From assembly GCA_016292635.1 (NCBI GenBank), contig JAEDIC010000002.1, positions 62,001 to 126,000 on the forward strand: 64,000 bases of DNA. The letters run 5' to 3'. The notes beneath the pieces are model-generated. The model saw only the letters and a program-made list of their open reading frames with translations, did no database searches and had not been told where the DNA came from. The position numbers and the translations under genes are program-made. Shown piece by piece: positions 1 to 8,060 of the stretch (within the stretch, counting starts at the first letter, position 1; each line of letters starts with the position of its first letter). Source of the stretch: Clostridia bacterium. GTDB taxonomy: Bacteria; Bacillota; Clostridia; Christensenellales; CAG-138.

Positions 1-1
1 G

Positions 2-403
2 AACATAAGCCCCTGTCGCGGATGCTACGCCTGCGAGCATGGATCCTGTGCAATCCAGGACGACATGGCGGACATACTGCAAAAAATGATAGACGCGGAC
101 GTGCTAGTCCTTGCAAGTCCCGTATACTTTTACTCCATTTCTGCCCAGCTTAAGGCCGTGATAGACCGCTCGGTAGCCCGCTGGACAGAGGTAAAGGATA
201 AGGAGTTTTACTATATCATGACCGCCGCCGATGAAGACCGTAAGTCCATGGATACCCCCTTAGCCTGCTTACGGGGATATGCGGACTGCGTTGACGGGGC
301 AAAGGAAATGGGCGTAATATACGGTGCCGGCGTATATGAAGCCGGCAAAATACTTTCCTCCCCAGCCATGCAGGAAGCCTACGAAATGGGCAAAAGCGTC
401 TGA
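2..403 (+). CDS. Flavodoxin / NADPH-dependent FMN reductase family protein (5' end outside window)
   Basis: The reading frame is open from the window edge, so the start is missing. The visible first residues (ISPCRGCYACEHG) carry the CxxC motif of iron-sulfur flavoproteins and related FMN reductases. The stretch LVLASPVYFYSISAQLK matches the 'SPVY' segment that wraps the flavin in this family. About 133 residues are present. Family members bind FMN and reduce quinones or unknown acceptors; the substrate cannot be read here. The gene ends just before a dispersed repeat and a hairpin with a T-tract. The family is fairly sure, the specific role unknown. Confidence 0.75.
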   Translation, partial: NISPCRGCYACEHGSCAIQDDMADILQKMIDADVLVLASPVYFYSISAQLKAVIDRSVARWTEVKDKEFYYIMTAADEDRKSMDTPLACLRGYADCVDGAKEMGVIYGAGVYEAGKILSSPAMQEAYEMGKSV

Positions 404-436
404 TAAAACATTCAACATTCATACAAAAATCCCTGC

Positions 437-626
437 CTGTGGAAAAACCTCTTGGAGGTTAGGAGGCCGCGCCCCCCGGAGGCTTCAATCGGATTTGGCG
501 GCCTGTGGGACAAATCCGCAAAAGCCTCGCACAGCAAGGTTTTTTTACATGGCTCCCTGGCCGTGTTGTAGGCGCAGGTGAGCCATGTAAACGAAAAAGT
601 GGCGCAATGTCACTTTTTCCACAGCC
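437..626 (+). repeat. Dispersed structured repeat, copy A
   Basis: One of five related copies in the window (others at 13804, 31378, 38974 and 52237). It starts with CTGTGGAAAAA and ends with the inverted TTTTTCCACAG. Inside, in the order shared with other copies, are a CGGATTTG/CAAATCCG hairpin, a short AAGCC..GG hairpin, a CATGGCTC/GAGCCATG hairpin and a GAAAAAGTG/CACTTTTTC hairpin. It lies between convergent gene ends, and no protein is likely in it. Both end repeats differ from the other copies at the same pair (G on the left, C on the right), so pairing is kept. Confidence 0.8.
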
Positions 627-630
627 TGAG

Positions 631-658
631 CCTTTCGAACGCTCGGAAGGATTTTTTT
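631..658 (+). terminator. Intrinsic terminator after the flavodoxin-like gene
   Basis: CCTTTCG and CGGAAGG form a stem (one G-T pair) followed by A and seven Ts. It follows repeat copy A and would end transcription from the left-hand gene. Confidence 0.6.
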
Positions 659-679
659 ATATTGATTTAATATATGCTG

Positions 680-1435
680 CTATTCACGCATAGCCCTGGA
701 TATTTCGTACATGAGTATGCCCGCTGCCACCGAGGCATTGAGGCTTTCAGCCCTGCCAAACATTGGCAGACGGTACTTTTCGCATATATCCCCTATCTCA
801 TCCGACACGCCGCTGCCTTCGTTGCCGATTACCAGCACGCAGTTTTTTCCGGGTGCGGGAAGTGTTTCGCCCCCTTCAAGATGTCCGCATATCAGCGTAT
901 ATCCTGCGGCCGCAAGGCAGGAAAGCTCATCGATAAGCTCGCCCTGCCAAAGTGGAATGTGATATACACTGCCCATGGTAGAACGCAGCACTTTGGGGCT
1001 GAATGGGTCGGCGCAGCCTTTGCTCAAAAGCAGACCTGATGCTCCCATTGCATCCGCGGTGCGGAGTATGGTACCAAGGTTTCCGGGGTCCTGTACCCTG
1101 TCCAGCGCCACAATAAACCCTTCGGGGTAACTTTCGGGCGGGATGGTATCCGGCGTATGCACGGAAGCGCAAACCCACTGGGGGGTTCCGGTATCCGTCA
1201 TGCTTTCAAGTACCCTGCGTGTAACGGTATATACCCTTTGGGCAGATCGTGCCATATCCTCCGCTTCCCTGCCCTCTTCCATGAATAGCTCAGCAATTTG
1301 AGCGCCGGAGGCAATGGCTTCCCGCACCAGTCGCTCACCTTCTATAAGGTGCAGCCCGGTCTCCTGTCTGCCTTTTTTGGCGGCAAGGGAGCGCGTCCGC
1401 TTTACGGTATCGTTTTGCGTGCTTTGGATAAGCAT
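680..1435 (-). CDS. TrmH/SpoU-family RNA 2'-O-methyltransferase
   Basis: The product has about 251 residues with the three SPOUT motifs in order: DPGNLGTILRTADAMG, LVIGNEGSGVS and LNASVAAGILMYE. An N-terminal substrate-binding segment (RSLAAKKGRQETGLHLIEGERLV) resembles the L30e-like part of 23S rRNA methyltransferases. Such enzymes move a methyl group from SAM to a ribose 2'-OH of rRNA or tRNA; the exact nucleotide is not predictable. The ATG at 1435 was chosen because GGAGGG precedes it by 8 nt, while an upstream in-frame start lacks this. A gene of this kind often follows rplT in Bacillota, as here, but a terminator lies between them. Confidence 0.88.
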   Translation of the reverse strand: MLIQSTQNDTVKRTRSLAAKKGRQETGLHLIEGERLVREAIASGAQIAELFMEEGREAEDMARSAQRVYTVTRRVLESMTDTGTPQWVCASVHTPDTIPPESYPEGFIVALDRVQDPGNLGTILRTADAMGASGLLLSKGCADPFSPKVLRSTMGSVYHIPLWQGELIDELSCLAAAGYTLICGHLEGGETLPAPGKNCVLVIGNEGSGVSDEIGDICEKYRLPMFGRAESLNASVAAGILMYEISRAMRE

Positions 1436-1460
1436 GATAAATCCCTCCGGTAAAAGTATG

Positions 1461-1492
1461 AAAAGGGCGCAGCCGTACAATTCGGCTGCGCC
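1461..1492 (-). terminator. Terminator of the infC-rpmI-rplT operon
   Basis: On the minus strand GGCGCAGCCG pairs perfectly with CGGCTGCGCC around a 7-nt loop, followed by CTTTT. It lies between rplT and the methyltransferase start, so the latter may rely partly on read-through. Confidence 0.8.
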
Positions 1493-1506
1493 TTGGTTGC
1501 TGTTGC

Positions 1507-1863
1507 TTATGCGCGGGCCTCGACAGCGATATCAGCCAGCTTCTTGAAGGCGGCCATATCGTTTACTGCCAGGTCGGCAAGAACCTTGCGGTTCACATCT
1601 ACGCCGGCCTTCTTCAGACCGTCGATCATGCGGCTGTAGGTGGTGCCGCAGATGCGGGCGCCTGCGTTGATACGGGCAATCCACAGCTTGCGATACTCAC
1701 GCTTCTTCAGCTTGCGGCCAACATAGGCGTAAGCCATGGAGCGCATAACCTGCTGGGAAGCGGAACGATACTGCTTGCTCTTGGCGCCATAATAGCCCTT
1801 GGCAAGCTTAAAAACCTTGCGGCGTTTCTTAACGGCATTGACTGCTCTCTTGATACGTGCCAT
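1507..1863 (-). CDS. rplT: 50S ribosomal protein L20
   Basis: A 118-residue basic protein of standard L20 length, starting [19 protein letters not shown] and holding the conserved [18 protein letters not shown] segment. L20 binds 23S rRNA early in 50S assembly, and in Bacillota it represses its own operon through the infC leader. It is the last gene of infC-rpmI-rplT, 13 bp after rpmI, with AGGAGG before the ATG. A strong hairpin terminator follows. Confidence 0.98.
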   Translation of the reverse strand: MARIKRAVNAVKKRRKVFKLAKGYYGAKSKQYRSASQQVMRSMAYAYVGRKLKKREYRKLWIARINAGARICGTTYSRMIDGLKKAGVDVNRKVLADLAVNDMAAFKKLADIAVEARA

Positions 1864-1876
1864 GATTCATTTCCTC

Positions 1877-2074
1877 CTACTTATAAGGTATCAGCTCGCG
1901 AACCTTCTTGGCTTCGCACTCGGCAATGTAGCCGGTCTGACGCAGTCTGCGGCCGCGCTTGGTGGTCTTCTTGGTAAGAATGTGGCTCTTGTAGGCCTTT
2001 GCTCTCTTGATCTTGCCGGACTTGGTGAGGCTGAAACGCTTTGCCGCACCCCTGTGAGTCTTGATTTTCGGCAT
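1877..2074 (-). CDS. rpmI: 50S ribosomal protein L35
   Basis: A 65-residue basic protein with the L35 signature MPKIKTHRGAAKRF at the N-terminus and the usual HILTKKTTKRGRRLR stretch. It is a late-assembling component of the large subunit. It sits between infC and rplT in the conserved order and has AGGAGG just before its ATG. Confidence 0.98.
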   Translation of the reverse strand: MPKIKTHRGAAKRFSLTKSGKIKRAKAYKSHILTKKTTKRGRRLRQTGYIAECEAKKVRELIPYK

Positions 2075-2090
2075 GGGGATTCCTCCTGTA

Positions 2091-2606
2091 TTAATTGGTT
2101 TTAGGTGTTAATATCATGAACATATTGCGTCCTTCCTGCTTAGCAGGACGGTCTATCGCAGCACTGTCCTTGACCATCTCATAGAAAGCGCCCATTACAT
2201 CCAGGCCCAGATCGCCGTGCTTTATCTGACGGCCCCTGAAGCGAATGGTCACCTTTACTTTGTCCCCGTTTTTCAGGAACTTTTCGGTAGCCTTGGCTTT
2301 AACTTCCATATCGTGGGTATCGATGGTTGCAGAAAGGCGAATTTCCTTTACCTCGATAACCTTCTGGTTCTTACGGGCTTCCTTTTCCCTCTTGCCCTGC
2401 TCAAACTTGTACTTACCGTAGTCCATTATCTTGCATACGGGGGGAACGGCCTGAGGAGCGATCTTGACCAAATCCAGTCCTGCTTCATCGGCCATGCGGA
2501 ACGCCACATCCAGCTGAACTACTCCCTGCTGGTTTCCTTCTTCGTCAATAAGGCGCACCTCCTTATCGCGAATTTCTTCATTGATCTGAAGTTCTTCCTT
2601 GGCTAT
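2091..2606 (-). CDS. infC: Translation initiation factor IF-3, apparent ATA start
   Basis: IF-3 binds the 30S subunit and proofreads start-codon choice. The N-domain (NEEIRDKEVRLIDEEGNQQG), the linker and the C-domain (IRFRGRQIKHGDLG) are present. An ATG exists at 2621, but GGAGG lies inside the codons right after it and cannot serve it. The same GGAGG is 8 nt upstream of an ATA codon at 2606-2604. Starting there gives IAKEELQINEEIR, the usual length and beginning of Bacillota IF-3. Rare ATT/ATC/ATA starts are a known device for IF-3 to regulate its own synthesis. The product is certain; the ATA start is inference from the ribosome binding site and homologue length. Confidence 0.95.
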   Translation of the reverse strand: MAKEELQINEEIRDKEVRLIDEEGNQQGVVQLDVAFRMADEAGLDLVKIAPQAVPPVCKIMDYGKYKFEQGKREKEARKNQKVIEVKEIRLSATIDTHDMEVKAKATEKFLKNGDKVKVTIRFRGRQIKHGDLGLDVMGAFYEMVKDSAAIDRPAKQEGRNMFMILTPKTN

Positions 2607-2621
2607 GGTGGACACCTCCAT

Positions 2622-2747
2622 AAAATAAAATTCAGCGGGTCAGAAACTACCCGCTGAACGCACAAAACCATAGGTTTATTATTGCCTTGATACCACGCCT
2701 AACTGTATCGCCGGCGGGTGAGAAGCGGGCTGCTTCTGCTTTTACCG
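2622..2747 (-). ncRNA. L20-type leader (infC 5' UTR)
   Basis: About 125 nt of transcribed leader separate the promoter from infC. On the minus strand it contains GCAGAAGC/GCTTCT and GTTCAGCGGGTAG/CCCGCTGAA pairings, with a TTTTATTTT stretch after the last stem. The gene order behind it is the one controlled by the known L20 leader of Bacillota, where L20 binding favours premature termination. I assign it by structure and position; a covariance search would confirm it. Confidence 0.75.
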
Positions 2748-2753
2748 TGGGTT

Positions 2754-2781
2754 ATTATATCACACCACGGGTTTTTGTCAA
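2754..2781 (-). promoter_or_regulatory. Promoter of infC-rpmI-rplT
   Basis: On the minus strand a perfect TTGACA (2781-2776) and a perfect TATAAT (2759-2754) are separated by 16 nt. Transcription would start near 2747, just ahead of the structured leader. Confidence 0.85.
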
Positions 2782-2817
2782 TGTTTTTTTTAGAATTCAT
2801 CTATATATTTTGCCTTT

Positions 2818-4032
2818 TTAGCCCTTAAGCACCGCCCGGCAGTAGCTCCTTATCTGCTCAACAGTGCCTTCAACATCGGTAGCCCCGCCAACGGCAGCGC
2901 TGCCCTGGGCAAACTCATCCCGTCCGCCGCCTTTGCCGCCCACCGCGGCGTTTACCGCCTGTATAAGCTCACTCATGCTGTTCTTTACGGCCTTGCCCCT
3001 GGCAAGCTGATACATAAGCGTTTCGCCATTCAGCGAAAAAAGCACCGCCACGGCCTCAGGCTGCTCGGTAAGCTTCTCTGCGAGGGTTTTAAGCTCGTTC
3101 ATCCGCGCGCCCTGCTGCAGGCTTACCACAAGCCTTGCCCCGCCTATGCTTTCGGCTCTTTGCAGCAGCTCTGCCGAAATATACTTTTGCAGCTGCTGTG
3201 TGCGCTCCCTAAGCTGATGCTTTGCGGCGTTAAGCTCATCGCCCTGCCGTGTAACCGCTGATACCACGTCCTCCGCCTTTGCGCTGAAGCGCACCGCAAG
3301 GGTATCCACTATATCCTGATTTTTCAGGGAATCCTCCACCGCCCTCATGCCGCAGGCAAACCATATGCGTACGCCTCCCTTGTACTTTATGTGGGAAGTT
3401 ATCTTTATATAGCCCACCTCTCCGGAATGGGCCACATGGGTGCCGCAGCAGGTGCAGGAATCCACAGCGCCGTCTTCAAAGTAAACTATGCGTATATCCC
3501 CGGTAAGGCCCTTGGCCTGCTTGCGGAGAGGCATATTCTCCAGCTCCTCCCCCCGCACCACCACGGAAGTGACCGGCACATTGCGCTGAACCGCCCTGTT
3601 CGCCTCCCGCTGAAGCTGTTGGATCTGCTCATGGGTAAGAAAGGTATCCAGATCTATGGTGGCATAGTCCTCCGCCATATGGAAGCCCACATTCACCGCG
3701 CCGAACAGCTTGCTGGCAAGGCCCGAGAGAATATGCTCGCCGCTGTGCTGGCAGGTATGGTCTATACGTGGCTCCTCATCCGCAGTAACGGTAACCACAG
3801 CGCCCTTTTCAAGGGGCCTGTCCGCCATGTGCCATACAAGCTCCCCTTCCTCACGGGCGTGGGAGATCACTGCATCCCCAATTCGTCCCGTATCCGAAAG
3901 CTGACCTCCGCTTTCCGGGAATATGGCGGTAACGTCGGTAAGTATCTCATAGCCGCCCTCTACGGCAACACAGTCCAGCACCATGGCCTGACAACTGAGG
4001 GCTCCGTTATCATGGTATGCACGCTTTGTCAT
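2818..4032 (-). CDS. AlaX-type alanyl-tRNA editing protein with DHHA1 domain
   Basis: Free-standing editing proteins of this type hydrolyse Ser- or Gly-tRNA(Ala) in trans. The N-terminal half matches the second additional domain of AlaRS/ThrRS, with zinc ligands in HTCQHSGEHILS and CTCCGTHVAHSGEVG. A helical linker follows, then a DHHA1 domain ending in GGKGGGRDEFAQG. At about 404 residues it is the long AlaX-L class and lacks the aminoacylation domain. The ATG at 4032 has GGAG 10 nt upstream; the ATG ten codons earlier has no such site. It is monocistronic, directly upstream (same strand) of the infC promoter. Confidence 0.9.
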   Translation of the reverse strand: MTKRAYHDNGALSCQAMVLDCVAVEGGYEILTDVTAIFPESGGQLSDTGRIGDAVISHAREEGELVWHMADRPLEKGAVVTVTADEEPRIDHTCQHSGEHILSGLASKLFGAVNVGFHMAEDYATIDLDTFLTHEQIQQLQREANRAVQRNVPVTSVVVRGEELENMPLRKQAKGLTGDIRIVYFEDGAVDSCTCCGTHVAHSGEVGYIKITSHIKYKGGVRIWFACGMRAVEDSLKNQDIVDTLAVRFSAKAEDVVSAVTRQGDELNAAKHQLRERTQQLQKYISAELLQRAESIGGARLVVSLQQGARMNELKTLAEKLTEQPEAVAVLFSLNGETLMYQLARGKAVKNSMSELIQAVNAAVGGKGGGRDEFAQGSAAVGGATDVEGTVEQIRSYCRAVLKG

Positions 4033-4097
4033 TTTCACATTTCTCCATTCAGGGCATTTCATACATTAGCATACAAAACCCCAACAGAAAAAGCAAT

Positions 4098-4135
4098 ATA
4101 AAAACATCGCCGTGTACCCTCTGAGGCACACGGCG
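4098..4135 (-). terminator. Terminator of the foldase gene
   Basis: On the minus strand CGCCGTGT pairs with ACACGGCG around a loop holding CTCAGAG, followed by ATGTTTTTA. Confidence 0.8.
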
Positions 4136-4160
4136 AAAGCTTATGCTGCTTATTGCAAAA

Positions 4161-5336
4161 TTACTGATTTACGCCAACGTACTGAACACGCTTGTCGTAG
4201 GTAACCACGTCAAGGCCTTCCCTCCACTCGGCGATCTTGGCTGTGTAAAGCTCATTCTGCAGCTCGCTGAGTATCATGGTCTTGATCTCTTCCTTTACCT
4301 CATCCAGAGCCACGGGCTCGGTGCTTACTTCACCATAGCGCTTGATGATGTGGATACCGTTGGCGCCTTCCACCATTCCGGAAACATCGCCTTCCTTGGT
4401 GAGCTCGGCTGCGGCCAGCTGGAAAGGCTCGTCATAGATGCCGGTAAAATCCGCACCGATGATATAACCCTCGGGATTGGATTCCATTCCCGGGTCTTCG
4501 TTGTATTCCTTGATAAGGGCCTCAAAGTCCTCTCCGGCGTTTACCTTGTCCATAACTTCCTTGGCAAGGGCCTCGTAATCACGCTCTGCATCCTCTTCGC
4601 CGGCAGTCTCAGCGTTCTTGATGAGGATATGTTTTACATAGTAAAGTCCTTCAGGCGCCTGGAGAGGACGAAGATTGCCATAGTAAGCATAGTAGGTGTT
4701 GTCGCTATGATACTGGCTGGGATTTGCGGTATAGGTCTCGATATCGCTTGCCAGCTCCTCGTCATAGCGTGCCTGTATTTCCTCGTCTGTGGGCTCGGCA
4801 ATGGTGGCGTACAGCTCATCCAGCAGCTTTTGACCAATGGCATTGTCAGTGTATTCCTTTTCCATTTCCGCAAGCAGGCCTTCATAGGTATAGCCGGCAG
4901 CTTTATAGGCGGCATCAAAATCCTTTATGGCCTCTGCCTTGCGCTCAGCCTCGTCTTCGATGGTGTCATCCATGTAGGTATCAAGATAACCTTCCATGTC
5001 GGCAACGGCGTCCGCCTTGACGGCCTCGGCCTCCTCAGCGGTAAGGGTGATGCCATTTGCCTTGGCCTGGGCCACGGGAACGGCGGAATCCACCAGCATA
5101 TCCATAATCATATCGCGGCCTTCCTGGGCGGTGATGGCGGTGCTGGTGTCAATGATTCCATACTGGGCATAGGTGCTGAAAGCATTGTAGAAGGTGGAAT
5201 ACTTGATCTCAACGTCCCCTACCTTGGCGACCACGGGATCGGTGATCACTGCGCTGCAGCCAACAAAAGCGGTCATGACCAGTATCAGAGTCATGGCTGC
5301 CGCAACAAGGCGAAGGGTACGGGTGTTCTTACGCAT
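4161..5336 (-). CDS. Parvulin-type peptidyl-prolyl isomerase lipoprotein (PrsA/SurA-like foldase)
   Basis: The 391-residue protein begins with a lipoprotein signal peptide (basic MRKNTRTLR, hydrophobic core, lipobox FVGC with Cys near residue 27), so it should be anchored on the outer face of the membrane. A SurA/PrsA-like helical region follows. A parvulin domain runs from about residue 245 to 345 (YVKHILIKN, then FEALIKEYNEDPG and GIHIIKRYGEV). PrsA-like foldases assist folding of secreted proteins after Sec export; clients cannot be predicted. The middle region is strongly acidic. It has its own promoter and terminator. Confidence 0.9.
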   Translation of the reverse strand: MRKNTRTLRLVAAAMTLILVMTAFVGCSAVITDPVVAKVGDVEIKYSTFYNAFSTYAQYGIIDTSTAITAQEGRDMIMDMLVDSAVPVAQAKANGITLTAEEAEAVKADAVADMEGYLDTYMDDTIEDEAERKAEAIKDFDAAYKAAGYTYEGLLAEMEKEYTDNAIGQKLLDELYATIAEPTDEEIQARYDEELASDIETYTANPSQYHSDNTYYAYYGNLRPLQAPEGLYYVKHILIKNAETAGEEDAERDYEALAKEVMDKVNAGEDFEALIKEYNEDPGMESNPEGYIIGADFTGIYDEPFQLAAAELTKEGDVSGMVEGANGIHIIKRYGEVSTEPVALDEVKEEIKTMILSELQNELYTAKIAEWREGLDVVTYDKRVQYVGVNQ

Positions 5337-5418
5337 AATTTATCTCCTTACTGTGTGTTTATAACATGGACGGCGCAAAAGCATCGCTGCCCACATTAAA
5401 CGGATTTTAACCTTATTT

Positions 5419-5447
5419 ATTTTATCCTTTAGACCCCGCCCTGTCAA
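5419..5447 (-). promoter_or_regulatory. Promoter of the foldase gene
   Basis: On the minus strand TTGACA (5447-5442), a 17-nt spacer and TAAAAT (5424-5419), giving a leader of about 80 nt. Confidence 0.75.
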
Positions 5448-5538
5448 CGAAAGAACCGGCTGTTTTAAAATTTGTACGGTTTTTGTCATGGTTTTTCCAC
5501 GCTTTGGCGAATTTTACAAATCTTTCACCTGAAGCTTA

Positions 5539-5567
5539 TTGATATTCCGGGGTACAAGAGTTATCTT
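5539..5567 (+). promoter_or_regulatory. Possible promoter of the CDP-alcohol transferase gene
   Basis: TTGATA, a 17-nt spacer and TATCTT. The -10 is weak, but position and spacing fit the gene starting at 5620. Confidence 0.45.
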
Positions 5568-5619
5568 TAAAGCATAATAATGCTATTATGTCGGCTTTGC
5601 CAGCATTTAAGGAGCAGCC

Positions 5620-6159
5620 ATGAGACATCTGCCAAACATACTTACATCTATCCGCATATTCATGGCGGGAGTATTCGCTTATTTTTTCATAAAACACGAT
5701 TACTCTGCCTGCACCATATCCTTTGGCGTTTCTATGCTCACGGATATGCTTGACGGTGTGCTCGCCCGCACATACAACTGGGTGTCGGATCTTGGCAAAA
5801 TACTGGACCCCCTTGCCGACAAAATCACTCTTATGGTAATATCCATCTGCTTTTGCTCAGTGGGCTGGATTCCGGAATTTATGCTTATTGCGGTTATAAT
5901 AAAGGAAGCCTTCATGCTTATCGGCGGTGTGATAATGCTTCGTTCAAACGCTGTAGCCCATGCCGATGTTTACGGCAAGGCCGCCACCGCCCTGTTCAGT
6001 ATCAGCATAGTAATGGCGCTGCTAAATGAAATGGATGTTTTGCCGCTGCTCACCTCCATAGGCAGCCTAAGCACGCTTGTATTTGGCCTTTCCGTAGTTT
6101 TCTCGTTCGTGGCCTTGGCACACTATGCCAGAACACAATTTGCAAAAAGAAAAGCATAG
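5620..6159 (+). CDS. CDP-alcohol phosphatidyltransferase (PgsA-like)
   Basis: A 179-residue membrane protein with the complete family motif DG..AR...G...D...D, seen in DMLDGVLARTYNWVSDLGK and ILDPLAD. The aspartates bind the metal pair that activates CDP-diacylglycerol. Several membrane helices follow. The likely reaction transfers a phosphatidyl group to glycerol-3-phosphate or another alcohol in phospholipid synthesis; the acceptor cannot be told from the motif. It stands alone between its own possible promoter and a strong terminator. Confidence 0.88.
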   Translation: MRHLPNILTSIRIFMAGVFAYFFIKHDYSACTISFGVSMLTDMLDGVLARTYNWVSDLGKILDPLADKITLMVISICFCSVGWIPEFMLIAVIIKEAFMLIGGVIMLRSNAVAHADVYGKAATALFSISIVMALLNEMDVLPLLTSIGSLSTLVFGLSVVFSFVALAHYARTQFAKRKA

Positions 6160-6174
6160 CCATAATGTTAACGC

Positions 6175-6200
6175 GCCGCCCGGTTCGGGCGGCATTTTTA
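6175..6200 (+). terminator. Terminator after the CDP-alcohol transferase gene
   Basis: GCCGCCCG pairs with CGGGCGGC around TTC, followed by ATTTTTA. Confidence 0.85.
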
Positions 6201-6290
6201 TTGCGCCCACATCATGTCGTTGCTTTCTGCACATTTTCTCTTTTGCCGCAATACTATGGAGCAACAAAACTTTGGAGGATATAGCCTTAT

Positions 6291-7289
6291 ATGAAAAGAT
6301 TTGTAGCGGCAGTACTGTGTCTGCTGATGGCGCTGTGCCTTTGCGCCTGCGGCGCCGAAAGCAGTGACCTTCGCACGGTAACACTAAACGAGGTTACACG
6401 TTCGGTATTTTACGCTCCCCTGTACACCGCCTGTTCCATGGGCTTCTTTGAGGAGGAAGGCCTTGAGGTGGATATCGTTACCGGCGGCGGTAGCGACGCC
6501 AGTATGACCGCCCTGCTTTCCGGCGAGGCAGACGTTGCGCTGATGGGCCCGGAAACCGGAATATATGTGGTAAATCAGGGTAAGGAAGACCATCCCATGA
6601 TAGTTGCCCAGCTGACCAAGCGGGATGGATCCTTTTTGCTGGGGAGAGAGGCGGATAAAGGCTTTGACTTTGAAAAGCTCAGGGGGAAATCAGTGATCGG
6701 CGGACGCCCCGGCGGAATGCCATATATGACCCTGCTATATGTTCTGCGCAATCACGGCCTTGAGCCCGGCAAAGACGTTGAGGTTATCAGCAATATCCAA
6801 TTCAACCTTATGGGCGGCGCCTTTGAAAGCGGCACGGGGGATTACGTTACCCTATTTGAACCCACAGCTTCCGCCTTTGAGGCAGAGGGAAAAGGCCATA
6901 TCGTTACCAATATGGGCCTTGAAAGCGGCGAAGTGCCCTATACCACCTTTATGGTGCGCCAACAGACCATAGCCGATGAGCCCGAATTCGTAGAATCCTT
7001 TGTTCGGGCCATATACAGGGCGCAAAACTGGGTATGGGCCGCATCCGATGAGGAAGTTGCCGCTGCCATGCAGGACTACTTCCCGGATACCGACCTTGCT
7101 ACCCTTGCCTCTGTTGCAAAAAGTTACCGAGCTACAGACTCCTGGACCAAGGTACCGACCATGACGGAAGACGCTTTCACCCGGCTTCAGGATATACTGG
7201 AGGGAGCCGGCGAGCTTTCTGCCCGGATCCAGCTCGACGAGCTGGTGGATAACAGCTTTGGCGAAAATGTTATGGCGGAAGCCAACTGA
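6291..7289 (+). CDS. NMT1/THI5-like ABC transporter substrate-binding lipoprotein
   Basis: The 332-residue protein starts with a lipoprotein signal (MKRFVAAVLCLLMALCLCAC, lipid-attached Cys near residue 20). It then follows the SsuA/ThiY/NMT1 fold: SVFYAPLYTACSMGFFEEEGL near the start, GGGSDASMTALLSGEADVAL and the LRGKSVIGGRPGG segment. Relatives bind pyrimidine precursors of thiamin, riboflavin, taurine or similar small molecules; the ligand here is unknown. No ABC permease or ATPase gene is adjacent, which is unusual for this family. A hairpin terminator follows, so it is expressed alone. Confidence 0.85.
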   Translation: MKRFVAAVLCLLMALCLCACGAESSDLRTVTLNEVTRSVFYAPLYTACSMGFFEEEGLEVDIVTGGGSDASMTALLSGEADVALMGPETGIYVVNQGKEDHPMIVAQLTKRDGSFLLGREADKGFDFEKLRGKSVIGGRPGGMPYMTLLYVLRNHGLEPGKDVEVISNIQFNLMGGAFESGTGDYVTLFEPTASAFEAEGKGHIVTNMGLESGEVPYTTFMVRQQTIADEPEFVESFVRAIYRAQNWVWAASDEEVAAAMQDYFPDTDLATLASVAKSYRATDSWTKVPTMTEDAFTRLQDILEGAGELSARIQLDELVDNSFGENVMAEAN

Positions 7290-7314
7290 CCGCCTAATTC
7301 GTTCCACGCCAAGC

Positions 7315-7341
7315 AGCCCTGCTACGCAGGGCTATTTTTTT
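7315..7341 (+). terminator. Terminator after the binding-protein gene
   Basis: AGCCCTG and CAGGGCT form a stem around CTACG, followed by A and seven Ts. Confidence 0.85.
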
Positions 7342-7436
7342 GTATGCCGGTCGGTTCGTTTACGCAAAGATAAGCAATACGCCCCATATTAAACTGCCAT
7401 GATTTCCTTTTGCTTTTCCCGCCATCCGCTATGCTA

Positions 7437-8060
7437 TCAACTGCAGGCCTTCTCCGCCTCCGCCGCCTGATTGGCCCATGCAATGAAAGTCTTATGGTCT
7501 ATGCCCAAGCATCTGCCCGCTTCCCTTGCGGATATCTCGTTATCCATCCACGCCCGCCTGAACATTTCAAACGCGGGAGGCTTGGACATGGGAGGCCGCC
7601 CGAAGCGAACGCCCTTCGCTCTGGCGGCGGCTATTCCCTCCGCCTGGCGCTGCCGCATAAACTCGCGCTCCGTCTCCGCAACATAGCTGAGTATCTGCAG
7701 CACCAGATCCGCAATAAATGTTCCGGTAAGATCTTTATCCTTCTGACGTGTATCCAGCAGAGGCATATCCAGCACCACTATGGCTGCGCCCCGTATTTTG
7801 GTTATCATTCGCCATTGTTCGATTATTTCCTCATAATTTCTGCCAAGCCTGTCTATGCTCTTTATAACCAGAACGTCTCCCGGCTTCAGCAGCCTTGACA
7901 GCCGCTTATATGACGGGCGGTTAAAATCCTTGCCGGATTGCTTGTCCATAAATATATTCCTGTCGTTTACGCCAAATTCTTTCATGGCGATATACTGTCT
8001 GTCCTCGTTTTGCTCCTTTGTGGATACTCTGATATAACCGTATACGTTTCCTGTTGTCAT
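7437..8060 (-). CDS. Serine recombinase of the resolvase/invertase family
   Basis: A 207-residue protein of typical resolvase length. The catalytic domain begins VYGYIRVSTKEQNEDRQ, with the active serine in RVST, and carries the usual GDVLVIKSIDRLGRNYEEI segment. The long E-helix region (EREFMRQRQAEGIAAARAKG) leads to a C-terminal helix-turn-helix (ISAREAGRCLGIDHKTFIAWA). Such enzymes cut and rejoin DNA at short res or inversion sites. ATG at 8060 has GGAGG upstream at normal spacing; longer in-frame starts do not. No transposase, second recombinase or clear terminal repeats lie beside it, so whether it is still part of an element is unclear. Confidence 0.92.
   Translation of the reverse strand: MTTGNVYGYIRVSTKEQNEDRQYIAMKEFGVNDRNIFMDKQSGKDFNRPSYKRLSRLLKPGDVLVIKSIDRLGRNYEEIIEQWRMITKIRGAAIVVLDMPLLDTRQKDKDLTGTFIADLVLQILSYVAETEREFMRQRQAEGIAAARAKGVRFGRPPMSKPPAFEMFRRAWMDNEISAREAGRCLGIDHKTFIAWANQAAEAEKACS

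Noticed and set aside
4143..5399. A 418-codon plus-strand frame
   Set aside because: It is antisense to the foldase lipoprotein gene and has no ribosome binding site or family motif.
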